Below, piece after piece: positions 7,888 through 15,979 of a stretch of DNA of 32,744 nt. Position numbers and translations under genes: made by a program. The notes below the pieces were generated by a model that saw nothing but the letters and a program-made list of their open reading frames with translations, was not told the DNA's origin and made no database searches. The stretch spans positions 1-32,744 of the forward strand of contig DAHUXA010000024.1 in assembly GCA_027307405.1 (NCBI GenBank). Direction: 5' to 3'. The DNA is from Hyphomicrobiales bacterium (GTDB lineage: Bacteria > Pseudomonadota > Alphaproteobacteria > Rhizobiales > Xanthobacteraceae). The stretch's first letter is position 1; each line of letters starts with the position of its first letter.

Positions 7888-9161
7888 ACGATGCACTCCA
7901 GTTTCTCTGGCCGTCCTTCCTCGTGGCGGTGGTGCTTGTCGGCATCCATGCCTATTTCGGCATCCAGGTGCTTGCCCGCAAAGTGATCTTTGTCGATCTG
8001 GCGCTCGCGCAGATCGCGGCATTAGGCGCGACGGTGGCGTTCATGCTCGGCCATCCGGCGCAGAGCATTGCGACCTATGGCTATTCGCTCACATTTACGT
8101 TGCTTGCTGCCGTGCTGCTGGCGTTCACGAGGGCTTGGGGTACGCGTGTGCCGCAGGAGGCGCTGATCGGGGTCATTTACGTTGTTGCCGCGGCGATGGC
8201 CATTCTGCTCATCGATAGGGCACCACAAGGCGCTGAACATCTCAAGCAGATCCTGACCGGAAATATTATCACCAGCGGACTCAATGAGCTCGCTGTCATT
8301 GTTCCGCTTTATGCAGCCGTCGGGCTGTTGCACTGGCTGTTGCGCCGTCACATGACGGGAATGGGGTCGCTCGTTTGGGAATTCCTATTTTATGCGACCT
8401 TCGGCATCGTCGTGACCAGCTCGGTCGCAATTGCCGGGGTGCTGCTGGTTTTTTCGTTTCTGATCATTCCTGCCGCCATCGGAGTCATGTTCGGGGAATT
8501 GCTTTCAAGACAGCTCGCAATCGGCTGGATCGTTGGCACGTTCGTGAGTGCCGCGGGTCTTGCCGCCTCGTTTGCCTTCGACTTGCCAACGGGCGCGGCG
8601 ATGGTTTGCGCTTTCGGCGTATCCTTGGCGCTCGCTGGCATGCTCTACCCGTTTTTGCGCGACAACCGCCGATGGGCAATGCGCTCCGCGATTTCAACCG
8701 CTCGCTGGATTGGTGCTGCAATTCTGGCGGGCTCCGCGTTGCAACTCGCGGCCGCGCCACGCGCGGATCAGCCGCTCATCGACATGGCCGAATACGCAAT
8801 TCCATCGCTTCGCGCGCTATATTTCACGCGTGCCGAAGCGACGACGTTTGCAGATGCCAGCGAGCACGCGGAACGTTATCGCAGAGAGGCAGAGCAGCTC
8901 AACGAAATGGAACGGCGCAACCGCACGCAAGGTCAGGCACTCGACGACTTCAGCGTTGCGCGCATTTCCTCGTTCATGAAATCTTATGGAGAAATGCGCA
9001 AAGGCGAGCAATTTGTCATGGGTGAAGTGCGGGCGAGGGCGCGCGAACGTGTCCGATGGGGTGCGAGCTTTGGCTTGTTGGCGTTGTCAGTTCTGGTGGC
9101 CCCTGTTCGCTGGAGACGTCATCAGTCCACAGACAAGACTAACAAACAATTGCCGCGGTAA
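7884..9161 (+). CDS. ZnuB-like metal ABC transporter permease with C-terminal extension
   Basis: Residues 1-260 are an ABC-3 family permease: about eight hydrophobic helices, IFVDLALAQIAALG near residue 35, and GVLLVFSFLIIPAA near residue 185, which includes the coupling region. Usual family length is about 260-290 residues; this one has 425. The extra 160 residues hold another helix (about 268-287), then a charged, probably periplasmic stretch with coiled-coil character (EHAERYRREAEQLNEMERR), and a final hydrophobic segment (about 393-410) with a basic tail. It starts inside the binding-protein stop codon. It should move a divalent metal inward, but no cognate ATPase is encoded nearby, so it must borrow one or work differently. 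The third FmdA-family gene follows after about 100 bp. Confidence 0.8.
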   Translation: MNDALQFLWPSFLVAVVLVGIHAYFGIQVLARKVIFVDLALAQIAALGATVAFMLGHPAQSIATYGYSLTFTLLAAVLLAFTRAWGTRVPQEALIGVIYVVAAAMAILLIDRAPQGAEHLKQILTGNIITSGLNELAVIVPLYAAVGLLHWLLRRHMTGMGSLVWEFLFYATFGIVVTSSVAIAGVLLVFSFLIIPAAIGVMFGELLSRQLAIGWIVGTFVSAAGLAASFAFDLPTGAAMVCAFGVSLALAGMLYPFLRDNRRWAMRSAISTARWIGAAILAGSALQLAAAPRADQPLIDMAEYAIPSLRALYFTRAEATTFADASEHAERYRREAEQLNEMERRNRTQGQALDDFSVARISSFMKSYGEMRKGEQFVMGEVRARARERVRWGASFGLLALSVLVAPVRWRRHQSTDKTNKQLPR

Positions 9162-9256
9162 CGGAATCCCATTTACTTCGGAGATTTTGCGATGAGAGGA
9201 CTTGGCGACTACCAACGCGTCCCTGATAGTCTTATCACTGCACTTGGGAATTGATT

Positions 9257-9260
9257 GGAG
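9257..9260 (+). promoter_or_regulatory. Shine-Dalgarno GGAG selecting a TTG start
   Basis: GGAG followed by a 7-nt spacer reaches TTG at 9268. The only other in-frame starts are TTGs further upstream with poorer spacing, and no ATG in this frame precedes the conserved region. Starting at 9268 gives the short N-terminus normal for cytosolic family members. Confidence 0.5.
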
Positions 9261-9267
9261 ATGTCCT

Positions 9268-10224
9268 TTGCAGAAGCCACTCAGCGTTCCGCGCATCGAC
9301 GCAGGCCCGACTACCGTCCATTGGGGTTTTTTTGACGCGAATCTTTTACCGGTGCGCACCATCGACAGCGGTGAGCGTGTCACGATTTCATCAGTCTCCG
9401 GTGGCCCCGAGTTGATGCCGCCTCCTCCTTTCGAGGTTCCGTCGGCGCTGCCTGCCATTCATGCCGCCAACGGTCCGCAGCGGTTTTTCGGTCATATATG
9501 CACCGGTCCGGTCGCGGTGCGGGGCGCAAGAGCCGGACAGACGTTACAAGTTGATATCGAGACAATCGATCTGCATTACGACTGGGGATACAACGTTATC
9601 CGTCCGCTCGCGGGCGCGCTTCCCGACGACTTTCCGGAATACCGACCGATTTATATTTCGCTCGACAGGTCGCGTATGACCGGCCGATTGCCTTGGGGGC
9701 AGGAAATTCCCCTGAGGCCCTTTTTTGGAGTGATGGCGGTGGCGCCGCCGGCAGAGTGGGGCAGGATCACGACGTTGCCGCCACGCCGGAACGGCGGAAA
9801 TCTCGACAACAAAGAACTTGTCGCTGGCACCACTTTATACCTTCCGATTTTCACTGACAGCGCGCTTTTCTCCGTAGGTGATGGGCATGGAGCGCAGGGC
9901 GATGGTGAAGTTTGCGTCACTGCCATCGAGACCGGGCTAGTTGGCACATTCCGTCTCACGGTTCGCGACGATATGCGCATCGAATGGCCGCGTGCCGAGA
10001 CACCTACGCACATGATCACCATGGCGTTCGACCCCGATCTCGATGATTGCGTGGTCATCGCGCTGCGGCAGATGATCGATGTTGTTTGCGCGCGCGCCGG
10101 TCTTGATCGCTATCAGGCTTATGCATTGCTGAGCCTTGTCGCCGATTTACGCGTCACGCAGGTGGTGAACGGCAACAAGGGTATTCATGTTATGTTGGAC
10201 AAGCGCTATTTGACGCGCGGCTAA
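9268..10224 (+). CDS. Cytosolic acetamidase/formamidase-family protein (paralogue 3)
   Basis: 318 residues from the TTG at 9268, the usual family size, with no signal peptide. Family motifs are TTVHWGFFDANLLP (15-28), GDGHGAQGDGE (204-214), which is the presumed metal/active-site segment, and RAETPTHMITMAFDPDL (242-258). The C-terminus ends in a single copy of the module that is doubled in the two exported paralogues, reading ADLRVTQVV...KGIHV (292-308), with Leu and Val where they have Cys. This supports a cytosolic enzyme without disulfides. It probably hydrolyses a small amide, perhaps a product made or imported by the neighbours; that link is inferred from gene order. It is convergent with the hydrolase gene that ends at 10286, and I see no clear terminator between them. 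Confidence 0.83.
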   Translation: MQKPLSVPRIDAGPTTVHWGFFDANLLPVRTIDSGERVTISSVSGGPELMPPPPFEVPSALPAIHAANGPQRFFGHICTGPVAVRGARAGQTLQVDIETIDLHYDWGYNVIRPLAGALPDDFPEYRPIYISLDRSRMTGRLPWGQEIPLRPFFGVMAVAPPAEWGRITTLPPRRNGGNLDNKELVAGTTLYLPIFTDSALFSVGDGHGAQGDGEVCVTAIETGLVGTFRLTVRDDMRIEWPRAETPTHMITMAFDPDLDDCVVIALRQMIDVVCARAGLDRYQAYALLSLVADLRVTQVVNGNKGIHVMLDKRYLTRG

Positions 10225-10285
10225 CAAGCCGGACCAACAAAAAATGGCTCCGCAGGGTGCAGAACCGTTTATCCGCTTGGGCTGC

Positions 10286-12097
10286 TCACCGTCGCCGCTT
10301 TGATTTGGCTATGGGTCTTGCCGACTTAGTCCGTTTTATATTTACTTCCCGCTTCGCGGGGATAATCGGCAGCAGCACAAAGTTCTCGCGCCCGCCGCCG
10401 ACATGAATAGTCGTTTGACCGCCATAGATCTCCATCGGCCGGTCGCGCGGGTCATCGTGCAAGAACGGGCCGCAGCCGGTGAATTCGTTTTTCATGTTTG
10501 AAAGTTTGCCGCCCGAGCCGCCGGGGTAGACATAGTCGCGCCCGCGCACGCTCAACGCCACGCGATGCCCTTTCGGTACAACAATGCAGGTCGGAATGAT
10601 TTCGATATCGAGCTCGTAGGCCTGTCCAGGCTTAAGCTGCTGCTTTTCGTCGTGGGTGTGGTACGGCCGGAAGGGCAGCGTCAGCTTCTTGTCGAGTTTG
10701 CGATGGGAGGCGCGCAACCAGCCTTGCCCGATTGGCGTGTGTGGGTCGAGCGCACCCTGGAATACGATCTCTTTCATGTCGGGAGAAAACACGCGCAGCA
10801 CCAGAAAGATGTCGGCGTCCTCTGTCGACGACGAGATATGAAGCTTGGCGGCAACCGGTCCGGTGATCTCGGTCGCCTCTTGCATCGGTTCGGTGAGGAA
10901 AGTAACGCCGTCACTTGGCGCCTCGAACGTCACCGTCGCCGAACTCCTCGGCGCTTCGGGCGACAGTTTGTGGCCGTCGGCGACCAGGTGAAACTTAGTC
11001 CACTTGGTACTGGGCAGCGGCCAATTGTCTTCGTGGCGAATCACAAATTTTTCGCCCGGATGACGGACGTTGAGCTGCACGCGTGGCTGTTTGTTCCAAC
11101 CATTTCGCTCGCCCTTGAGGAAATAGCCGAAGAACTTCCTCTGCAATCCGACCCCATAGTCGGTGTAGTAATGCGTCCAATGCTCGATGCCGTGCACTTC
11201 AAGCCATTTCTGTTTCGATGCAGATCGGAAGAAACCCTCGAAATTGCCGCGCGGGTGAAGCGGCTGTCCGCCCCAATTCGCGGCTGAGAGTAGCGGCACC
11301 TTGACCTTCGACCAGTCCGGCAACATCGCCTTGTAGAAATCATCGTCGAACGGATGGGCGAAATAGGTTTTGCCGAGATCATAACGGCTGGCGCCCATTT
11401 GTTCGGCCGTGAGTGTTTCTGGGCCCGACACCCAGTCGCCGTTCATTCGACTGCGGTGGCCTTTGGTGCCAAGGCCGTACTGCACGGTCTTGACCTGCAT
11501 GTCATACCAATTTTGCGCAAATGTATTGTAGATCCCGCCATTGTGGCTGAGCTCGCGATAAAAATCGGCGAACCCTTCCCAGACGCAAATGGCGGCAAGA
11601 TGTTTCGGCTGCATGGCCGCCACCTGCCACTGGTTGATGGCGTAGTAGGAAATGCCGCTCAGTCCGACCTTGCCATTCGACCAAGGCTGCACCCCGGCCC
11701 ATTCGACGCAATTATAAAAATCCTTAGTCTCGCGCGGAGACCAGTGCTCAACGTAACCAGGCGAGCGGCCGCAGCCGCGCGAATCGACGCGCACGCACAC
11801 ATAGCCGTCGGGTACCCATTTTTCCGGATCGCAGATTTCCCAGCTCTGGTATTTGTTGGTCGATCCAGCCATCACATCCGGCTGCTTTTCTTCCATGCGT
11901 TTCCAGGCGGTCTTGTAGCCGTCTTCGAAGTGCAGCCACTTGCCATATGGGCCGTGGCTCAGAATAACCGGATAGCGGCCTTTCTTTACCGGCCGAAATA
12001 CATCGCATCGCAGCACCAGCCCGTCATCCATCTCGATCGGCATGTCCCAATCGATCTGCATACCGTCGCGAACTTCACTGACCTCGCGATAACTCAT
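10286..12097 (-). CDS. CocE/NonD family (S15-like) hydrolase, copy B
   Basis: A 603-residue alpha/beta-hydrolase of the X-Pro dipeptidyl-peptidase S15/cocaine esterase group, which cleaves esters or amides. From the ATG at 12097 it lines up residue for residue with the neighbouring copy: 35 of the first 50 residues are identical and both have the nucleophile at S150 (GLSGISYYA). A GTG at 12160 overlapping the upstream stop is possible but lacks a ribosome site, whereas AGGAG lies 9 nt before 12097. Other motifs are CVRVDSRGCGRS (101-112), the His region HGIEHWTHYY and a C-terminal jelly-roll ending GRENFVLLPIIP. The usual GWYD Asp segment reads ANWGGQ, so the acid residue is not where CocE has it. 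It is the last gene of a ten-gene minus-strand block. No signal peptide; cytosolic. Substrate unknown. Confidence 0.85.
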   Translation of the reverse strand: MSYREVSEVRDGMQIDWDMPIEMDDGLVLRCDVFRPVKKGRYPVILSHGPYGKWLHFEDGYKTAWKRMEEKQPDVMAGSTNKYQSWEICDPEKWVPDGYVCVRVDSRGCGRSPGYVEHWSPRETKDFYNCVEWAGVQPWSNGKVGLSGISYYAINQWQVAAMQPKHLAAICVWEGFADFYRELSHNGGIYNTFAQNWYDMQVKTVQYGLGTKGHRSRMNGDWVSGPETLTAEQMGASRYDLGKTYFAHPFDDDFYKAMLPDWSKVKVPLLSAANWGGQPLHPRGNFEGFFRSASKQKWLEVHGIEHWTHYYTDYGVGLQRKFFGYFLKGERNGWNKQPRVQLNVRHPGEKFVIRHEDNWPLPSTKWTKFHLVADGHKLSPEAPRSSATVTFEAPSDGVTFLTEPMQEATEITGPVAAKLHISSSTEDADIFLVLRVFSPDMKEIVFQGALDPHTPIGQGWLRASHRKLDKKLTLPFRPYHTHDEKQQLKPGQAYELDIEIIPTCIVVPKGHRVALSVRGRDYVYPGGSGGKLSNMKNEFTGCGPFLHDDPRDRPMEIYGGQTTIHVGGGRENFVLLPIIPAKREVNIKRTKSARPIAKSKRRR

Positions 12098-12106
12098 GAC
12101 TTCTTG

Positions 12107-12111
12107 CTCCT
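12107..12111 (-). promoter_or_regulatory. Shine-Dalgarno AGGAG for hydrolase copy B
   Basis: CTCCT on the plus strand is AGGAG on the coding strand, 9 nt before the ATG at 12097. It supports that start over the GTG at 12160, which overlaps the upstream TGA but has no such site. Confidence 0.55.
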
Positions 12112-12156
12112 GGAATTTGCTTTCGACCTCGAGCGACGCTGGCGTCTTCGCCACGC

Positions 12157-13911
12157 TCACTTCTTGGGAATGACGGGCAGCAGCACAAAGGCTTGCCGGT
12201 CGGGTCCGGCATGCAGGGTAACATCGCCGCTAAAAACCGCTGGTGGGCGGTCGCGCGGGTCGTCATGGGTGAATGGGCCGACGCCGGTCCAGACTTTGCC
12301 GAGCGTTGCCACGCCGGCGCCGGGCTCACCGGGAAAGACATAATCGGTGCCGCGCACGGAGAGCGCGAGCCGATAGCCTTTCGGTAAAACGATGCAGGTC
12401 GGCCATATTTCGACGTCGACCTCATAGACCTGGCCCGGCGCGAGCTTCTGCTCTTCGTCGTGCGTGTGATAAGGCCGATACGGTAGCGTGAGCTTCGGGT
12501 CGAGTTTACGGTGCGAGCAGCGCAGCCAGCCTTGTGCGATCGGCGTATGCCCATCAAGCGCCCCTTGGAAGGTGACCTCCTTGAGGTCCTGCGTAAACGC
12601 GCGCACTACCAGGAACAGATCGGCATCTTCAGTCGCCGACGACACCCACAGCTTCGCCGCAATTGGGCCAGTGATTTCTGTCTCCTGTTCGAGAGGCTCG
12701 GACAGAAACGTAACGCCCTCGCTAAAGCCAGGATAGGTGACGGCACTTGGTGCATTCTGTGGCGCCGTCGACAGCGCCATGTCCGCCGGATGAAGGTAAA
12801 ATTTTGTCCAATTGGTACGCGCGAGCGGCCACTCGTTCTCGTGCCGCTCAACAAATTTCTCGCCGGGGTGGCGCACCTGAAGGAGCACCTTCGGCTGCTT
12901 ACTCCAACCCGTGTCCTCACCTTTAAGAAAGTGGCCGAAGAACTTCTTCTGCAGCTCGACCCCGTAATTTGTGTAGAAATGTGTCCAGTGCTCGATGCCG
13001 TGCACCTCCAGCCATTTCTGATCGGAAGCGGCGCGCACGAACCCCTCGAAATTTCCGCGGGGGTGCAGGCCTTGTCCGCCCCAGTTGGCGGCAGAGAGCA
13101 GCGGCGTTTTGACCTTGGTCCAGTCCGGCATGCGTGACTGCCAATAGGGGTCGGTGTCGAGCTTGCGCGAGATGCAGTCTTCGTAAAAGTCGCGGCGGTT
13201 GCGGCCAAGTTGTTCTTCTGACAGCGTTTCCGGGCCCGAGACCCAGTCGCCGTTCATGCGGCTCTTGAAACCGCGGGCGCCACGACCGTTCTGTACCGAA
13301 TAGACCTGCGCTTTGGACCAGTCCTGTACAAAGCCGCGATTAAAAATTCCGCCATGGTGCGCCATGTCGCGATAGAAATCGGCAGCGCCTTCCCAGGTGC
13401 AAATGGCGGCGAGATGCTTTGGCTGAAGCGCCGAGGTCTGCCACTGGTTCTGCGCATAATAAGAGATACCGTTGAGGCCGACCTTACCGTTCGACCACGG
13501 CTGCGTGCCGGCCCAATCGACGCATTGCGCCAGATCCTGCGCCTCACGCAACGACCAGATATCGATAATGCCGGGCGAGCGGCCAGCGCCGCGACTGTCG
13601 ACCCGGATGCAGACATAGCCATCGGGTACCCATTTCTCCGGATCGACCACCTCCCAGCACTGATACTTGTTGGTCGAGTCGGTCGGTACATCCGGCTGGT
13701 CGGCGCACATGCGCTCCCATTGGCTCTTGTAGAGATCAGCAAAGTGCAACCACTTGCCGTACGGTCCGAGAGTCATGATCACTGGATACTTGCCTTCGGC
13801 AATCGGCCGGTAAATGTCGCATCTCAACACCAATCCATCTTTCATCTTGATCGGCATATCCCAATCGATTCGCATACCATCGCGGATCTCACTCTTTTCA
13901 CGGTAGTCCAT
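12157..13911 (-). CDS. CocE/NonD family (S15-like) hydrolase, copy A
   Basis: A 584-residue paralogue of the next gene, with the same architecture: an N-terminal alpha/beta-hydrolase domain with nucleophile S150 (GLNGISYYAQNQWQ), DSRGAGRSPG, the His region HGIEHWTHFY, and a C-terminal beta-sandwich (LALSVRGTDYVFPGEPG, then ending FVLLPVIPKK). AANWGGQGLHPRGN replaces the Asp-bearing loop of CocE in both copies. The start ATG is preceded by GAGGAAG. Copy B follows with about 60 bp between coding regions, so this is a tandem duplication. The ABC importer ATPase gene ends about 100 bp upstream in the same direction, which suggests these enzymes hydrolyse what the importer brings in. Candidate substrates are esters or amides; the sequence does not say which. 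Confidence 0.87.
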   Translation of the reverse strand: MDYREKSEIRDGMRIDWDMPIKMKDGLVLRCDIYRPIAEGKYPVIMTLGPYGKWLHFADLYKSQWERMCADQPDVPTDSTNKYQCWEVVDPEKWVPDGYVCIRVDSRGAGRSPGIIDIWSLREAQDLAQCVDWAGTQPWSNGKVGLNGISYYAQNQWQTSALQPKHLAAICTWEGAADFYRDMAHHGGIFNRGFVQDWSKAQVYSVQNGRGARGFKSRMNGDWVSGPETLSEEQLGRNRRDFYEDCISRKLDTDPYWQSRMPDWTKVKTPLLSAANWGGQGLHPRGNFEGFVRAASDQKWLEVHGIEHWTHFYTNYGVELQKKFFGHFLKGEDTGWSKQPKVLLQVRHPGEKFVERHENEWPLARTNWTKFYLHPADMALSTAPQNAPSAVTYPGFSEGVTFLSEPLEQETEITGPIAAKLWVSSATEDADLFLVVRAFTQDLKEVTFQGALDGHTPIAQGWLRCSHRKLDPKLTLPYRPYHTHDEEQKLAPGQVYEVDVEIWPTCIVLPKGYRLALSVRGTDYVFPGEPGAGVATLGKVWTGVGPFTHDDPRDRPPAVFSGDVTLHAGPDRQAFVLLPVIPKK

Positions 13912-14009
13912 GGCTTCCTCGGTGTTCGTTTCTCATCTCATTGTTGATAGTGCGTAATCGGCTGGCGGCTCGCGATTGAAGGGGGTGGGCGCGGAATCCG
14001 CCCGGAATG

Positions 14010-15095
14010 TTATGCAGTGTTGACCCGGCGTCCTTCAGTATCGAAAAGATGAGTCAGGTGTTGATCTAGCGACAACGCGACGCGTTCGCCGACTTTGATA
14101 TCGGCCATACCGAGACCTTCGGTGACCGCTACGAACGCCCGGTCATTGCTGGCATCGAAATAAAGCAGGGTGTCCTTGCCGAGCGGTTCGACCAGCCGCA
14201 CCGGCAGCTCGATGTCGCCCTTTGTACCGACATGGACCTGCACGTGCTCCGGTCGAATGCCGAGCGTAGCGGTGCCCGGGGTTGCCGCCTTGAAACGTTC
14301 GGGCAATGCAAAATCGAACCAACTCGAGCGAAATCGAGTGGACGTGCCGTTCTGCACAACTTCGCCGGCAACCAAATTCATTGATGGTGAGCCAAAGAAA
14401 TCGGCGACAAAATAATTGGCAGGATTTGAATAGATCTCCATTGGCGATCCGACCTGCACGATCTCACCCGATCGCATGACGACAATGCGGTCAGCGAGTG
14501 TCATCGCCTCTTCCTGGTCGTGGGTGACATAAATAAACGTGCGTTTGAGGGTCTGGTGTAGCCGGTCGCATTCCGCACGCAGCTCACGGCGGAGCTTGGC
14601 GTCTAGGCTCGACAGCGGTTCATCCAGCAGGAACGTCGATGGATTGGTAACAAGGGTTCGGGCGAGCGCGACCCGCTGGGCTTCGCCACCAGAACATTGA
14701 TTTGGCATCTTCTCGAGCAGATGACTGATACGCACCATGTCTGCTACTTCGCGGACCCGTTTTACGCGATCCGCCTGCGGCACGCTCTTCATGCGCAGCC
14801 CGAACTCGATGTTCTGAGCGACATTTTTGTGCGGAAACAGAGCGTGACTCTGGAACACCATGCCGAGGCCGCGATCACGCGGCTCAAGGTCATTGACCAC
14901 GCGGCCGTCGATACGAATTTCGCCGGCGCTTGGATCTTCGAAGCCCGCGATCATTCGCAACGTCGTCGTCTTTCCGCATCCGGACGGGCCGACAAAAACG
15001 ACGAATTCGCCATCTTCAATTGTGAAACTGAGATTTTTTACGGCTTTCACTGCGCCGAAAGATTTCTCTAGATTGCACAGCTCGATGCGCGCCAC
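14010..15095 (-). CDS. ABC importer ATP-binding protein (MalK/UgpC/PotA type)
   Basis: 361 residues from the GTG at 15095, which lies 2 bp after the permease stop and has GGAG 6 nt upstream; the frame stays open further but would run into the permease gene. Walker A is GPSGCGKTT (36-44), Q-loop Q82, Walker B FLLDEP (155-160) and D-loop SSLD (162-165). The H-loop is in YVTHDQEEAM, and a TOBE-type C-terminal domain contains LGIRPEHV. The signature reads CSGGE (134-138) where LSGGQ is usual. It powers uptake through the two permeases encoded just upstream. The family handles sugars, polyols, polyamines and related solutes; the substrate cannot be told from the ATPase. Confidence 0.92.
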   Translation of the reverse strand: MARIELCNLEKSFGAVKAVKNLSFTIEDGEFVVFVGPSGCGKTTTLRMIAGFEDPSAGEIRIDGRVVNDLEPRDRGLGMVFQSHALFPHKNVAQNIEFGLRMKSVPQADRVKRVREVADMVRISHLLEKMPNQCSGGEAQRVALARTLVTNPSTFLLDEPLSSLDAKLRRELRAECDRLHQTLKRTFIYVTHDQEEAMTLADRIVVMRSGEIVQVGSPMEIYSNPANYFVADFFGSPSMNLVAGEVVQNGTSTRFRSSWFDFALPERFKAATPGTATLGIRPEHVQVHVGTKGDIELPVRLVEPLGKDTLLYFDASNDRAFVAVTEGLGMADIKVGERVALSLDQHLTHLFDTEGRRVNTA

Positions 15096-15097
15096 GA

Positions 15098-15979
15098 CTA
15101 TCTCCGTACCATGCCGAAGCTGAAGCCGCGGGCGAGATGCCTGCGAATAATCAGCCCAACAATCATGAGCGGAACCGTAATCCCGACCGCCAGCGCGGCT
15201 TGCCGCCCATATACGCGGCCCTCGGTGGAACCTTGGTATTTGGACAATTCGATCGGCAAGGTCGTTACCTGGGTCTTCGTAATGATCAGGGCCAGAAGGT
15301 ATTCGCTCCAAGTCAGGATAAGAATGAACAGGAAGGTCGCCACCAATCCCGATCGTATTAGCGGCAATACAATCTCGAATACTGTACGCCAGCGAGACGC
15401 CCCGAGAATTTCCGCAGCTTGCTCGATCTCTCGCGGCACCTCGTCAATGAAGCTTTTGGTCATCCAAACCGCGTAGGGCAGCGTCGTGAGAAAATAAACG
15501 AGGATGAGACCAAGCCGCGTATCGATCAAACCGATGGCCGTGTAATAGAGCGACAGCGGCGCCACGATCACGATCGGTGGAATCATCCTGAGGACCAGAA
15601 GCTGAAACATGCGCACTTCAGACAGAATGCGATAACGAGATACGCCGTAGGCGATGATCGATCCAAACAAAACCGAGAGAAACGTCGAAGTCGTCGCGAT
15701 GACCGTCGAGTTGTAGAGGGAGATCAACGGTTTTTGAGATGAGATGGCATATTGCGTCTGCGCATATTCTTCAGCGCCAAACCAGACATTCATGTAATTG
15801 GCAAAGGTCGGTGGGCTTGGAAAATAATACGGCGGCCAGGCGAACCACTGCGTGTCGAGTTTGAACGAAGTGGAAACAATCCAATAGATCGGAAAAAATG
15901 CGATCACTCCCCAGACACTAAGCACGGCGTACCGAACAAGCGCTGTGATGCGGCGACGACGCGATTTAGTCATTGCCAT
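15098..15979 (-). CDS. ABC importer inner-membrane permease (MalG-like)
   Basis: 293 residues with six hydrophobic helices, the first at about 12-30 (LVRYAVLSVWGVIAFFPIY). The EAA coupling motif reads EQAAEILGASRWRTVFEIVLP, about two thirds along. It is typical of the second permease of CUT1-type systems (about 270-300 residues). The start ATG directly abuts the stop of the upstream permease with no gap, and a second ATG two codons in is possible. It forms the membrane channel with that partner and is driven by the ATPase encoded just downstream. Confidence 0.9.
   Translation of the reverse strand: MAMTKSRRRRITALVRYAVLSVWGVIAFFPIYWIVSTSFKLDTQWFAWPPYYFPSPPTFANYMNVWFGAEEYAQTQYAISSQKPLISLYNSTVIATTSTFLSVLFGSIIAYGVSRYRILSEVRMFQLLVLRMIPPIVIVAPLSLYYTAIGLIDTRLGLILVYFLTTLPYAVWMTKSFIDEVPREIEQAAEILGASRWRTVFEIVLPLIRSGLVATFLFILILTWSEYLLALIITKTQVTTLPIELSKYQGSTEGRVYGRQAALAVGITVPLMIVGLIIRRHLARGFSFGMVRR

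Noticed and set aside
10218-10231. CGGCT/AGCCG hairpin at the end of FmdA paralogue 3
   Set aside because: Only 5 bp, includes the stop codon and is not followed by a T-run on either transcript, so not called a terminator.
11354-12343. Long plus-strand open frame across the hydrolase genes
   Set aside because: It lies antisense to two conserved hydrolase coding regions and gives low-complexity sequence with no family resemblance.
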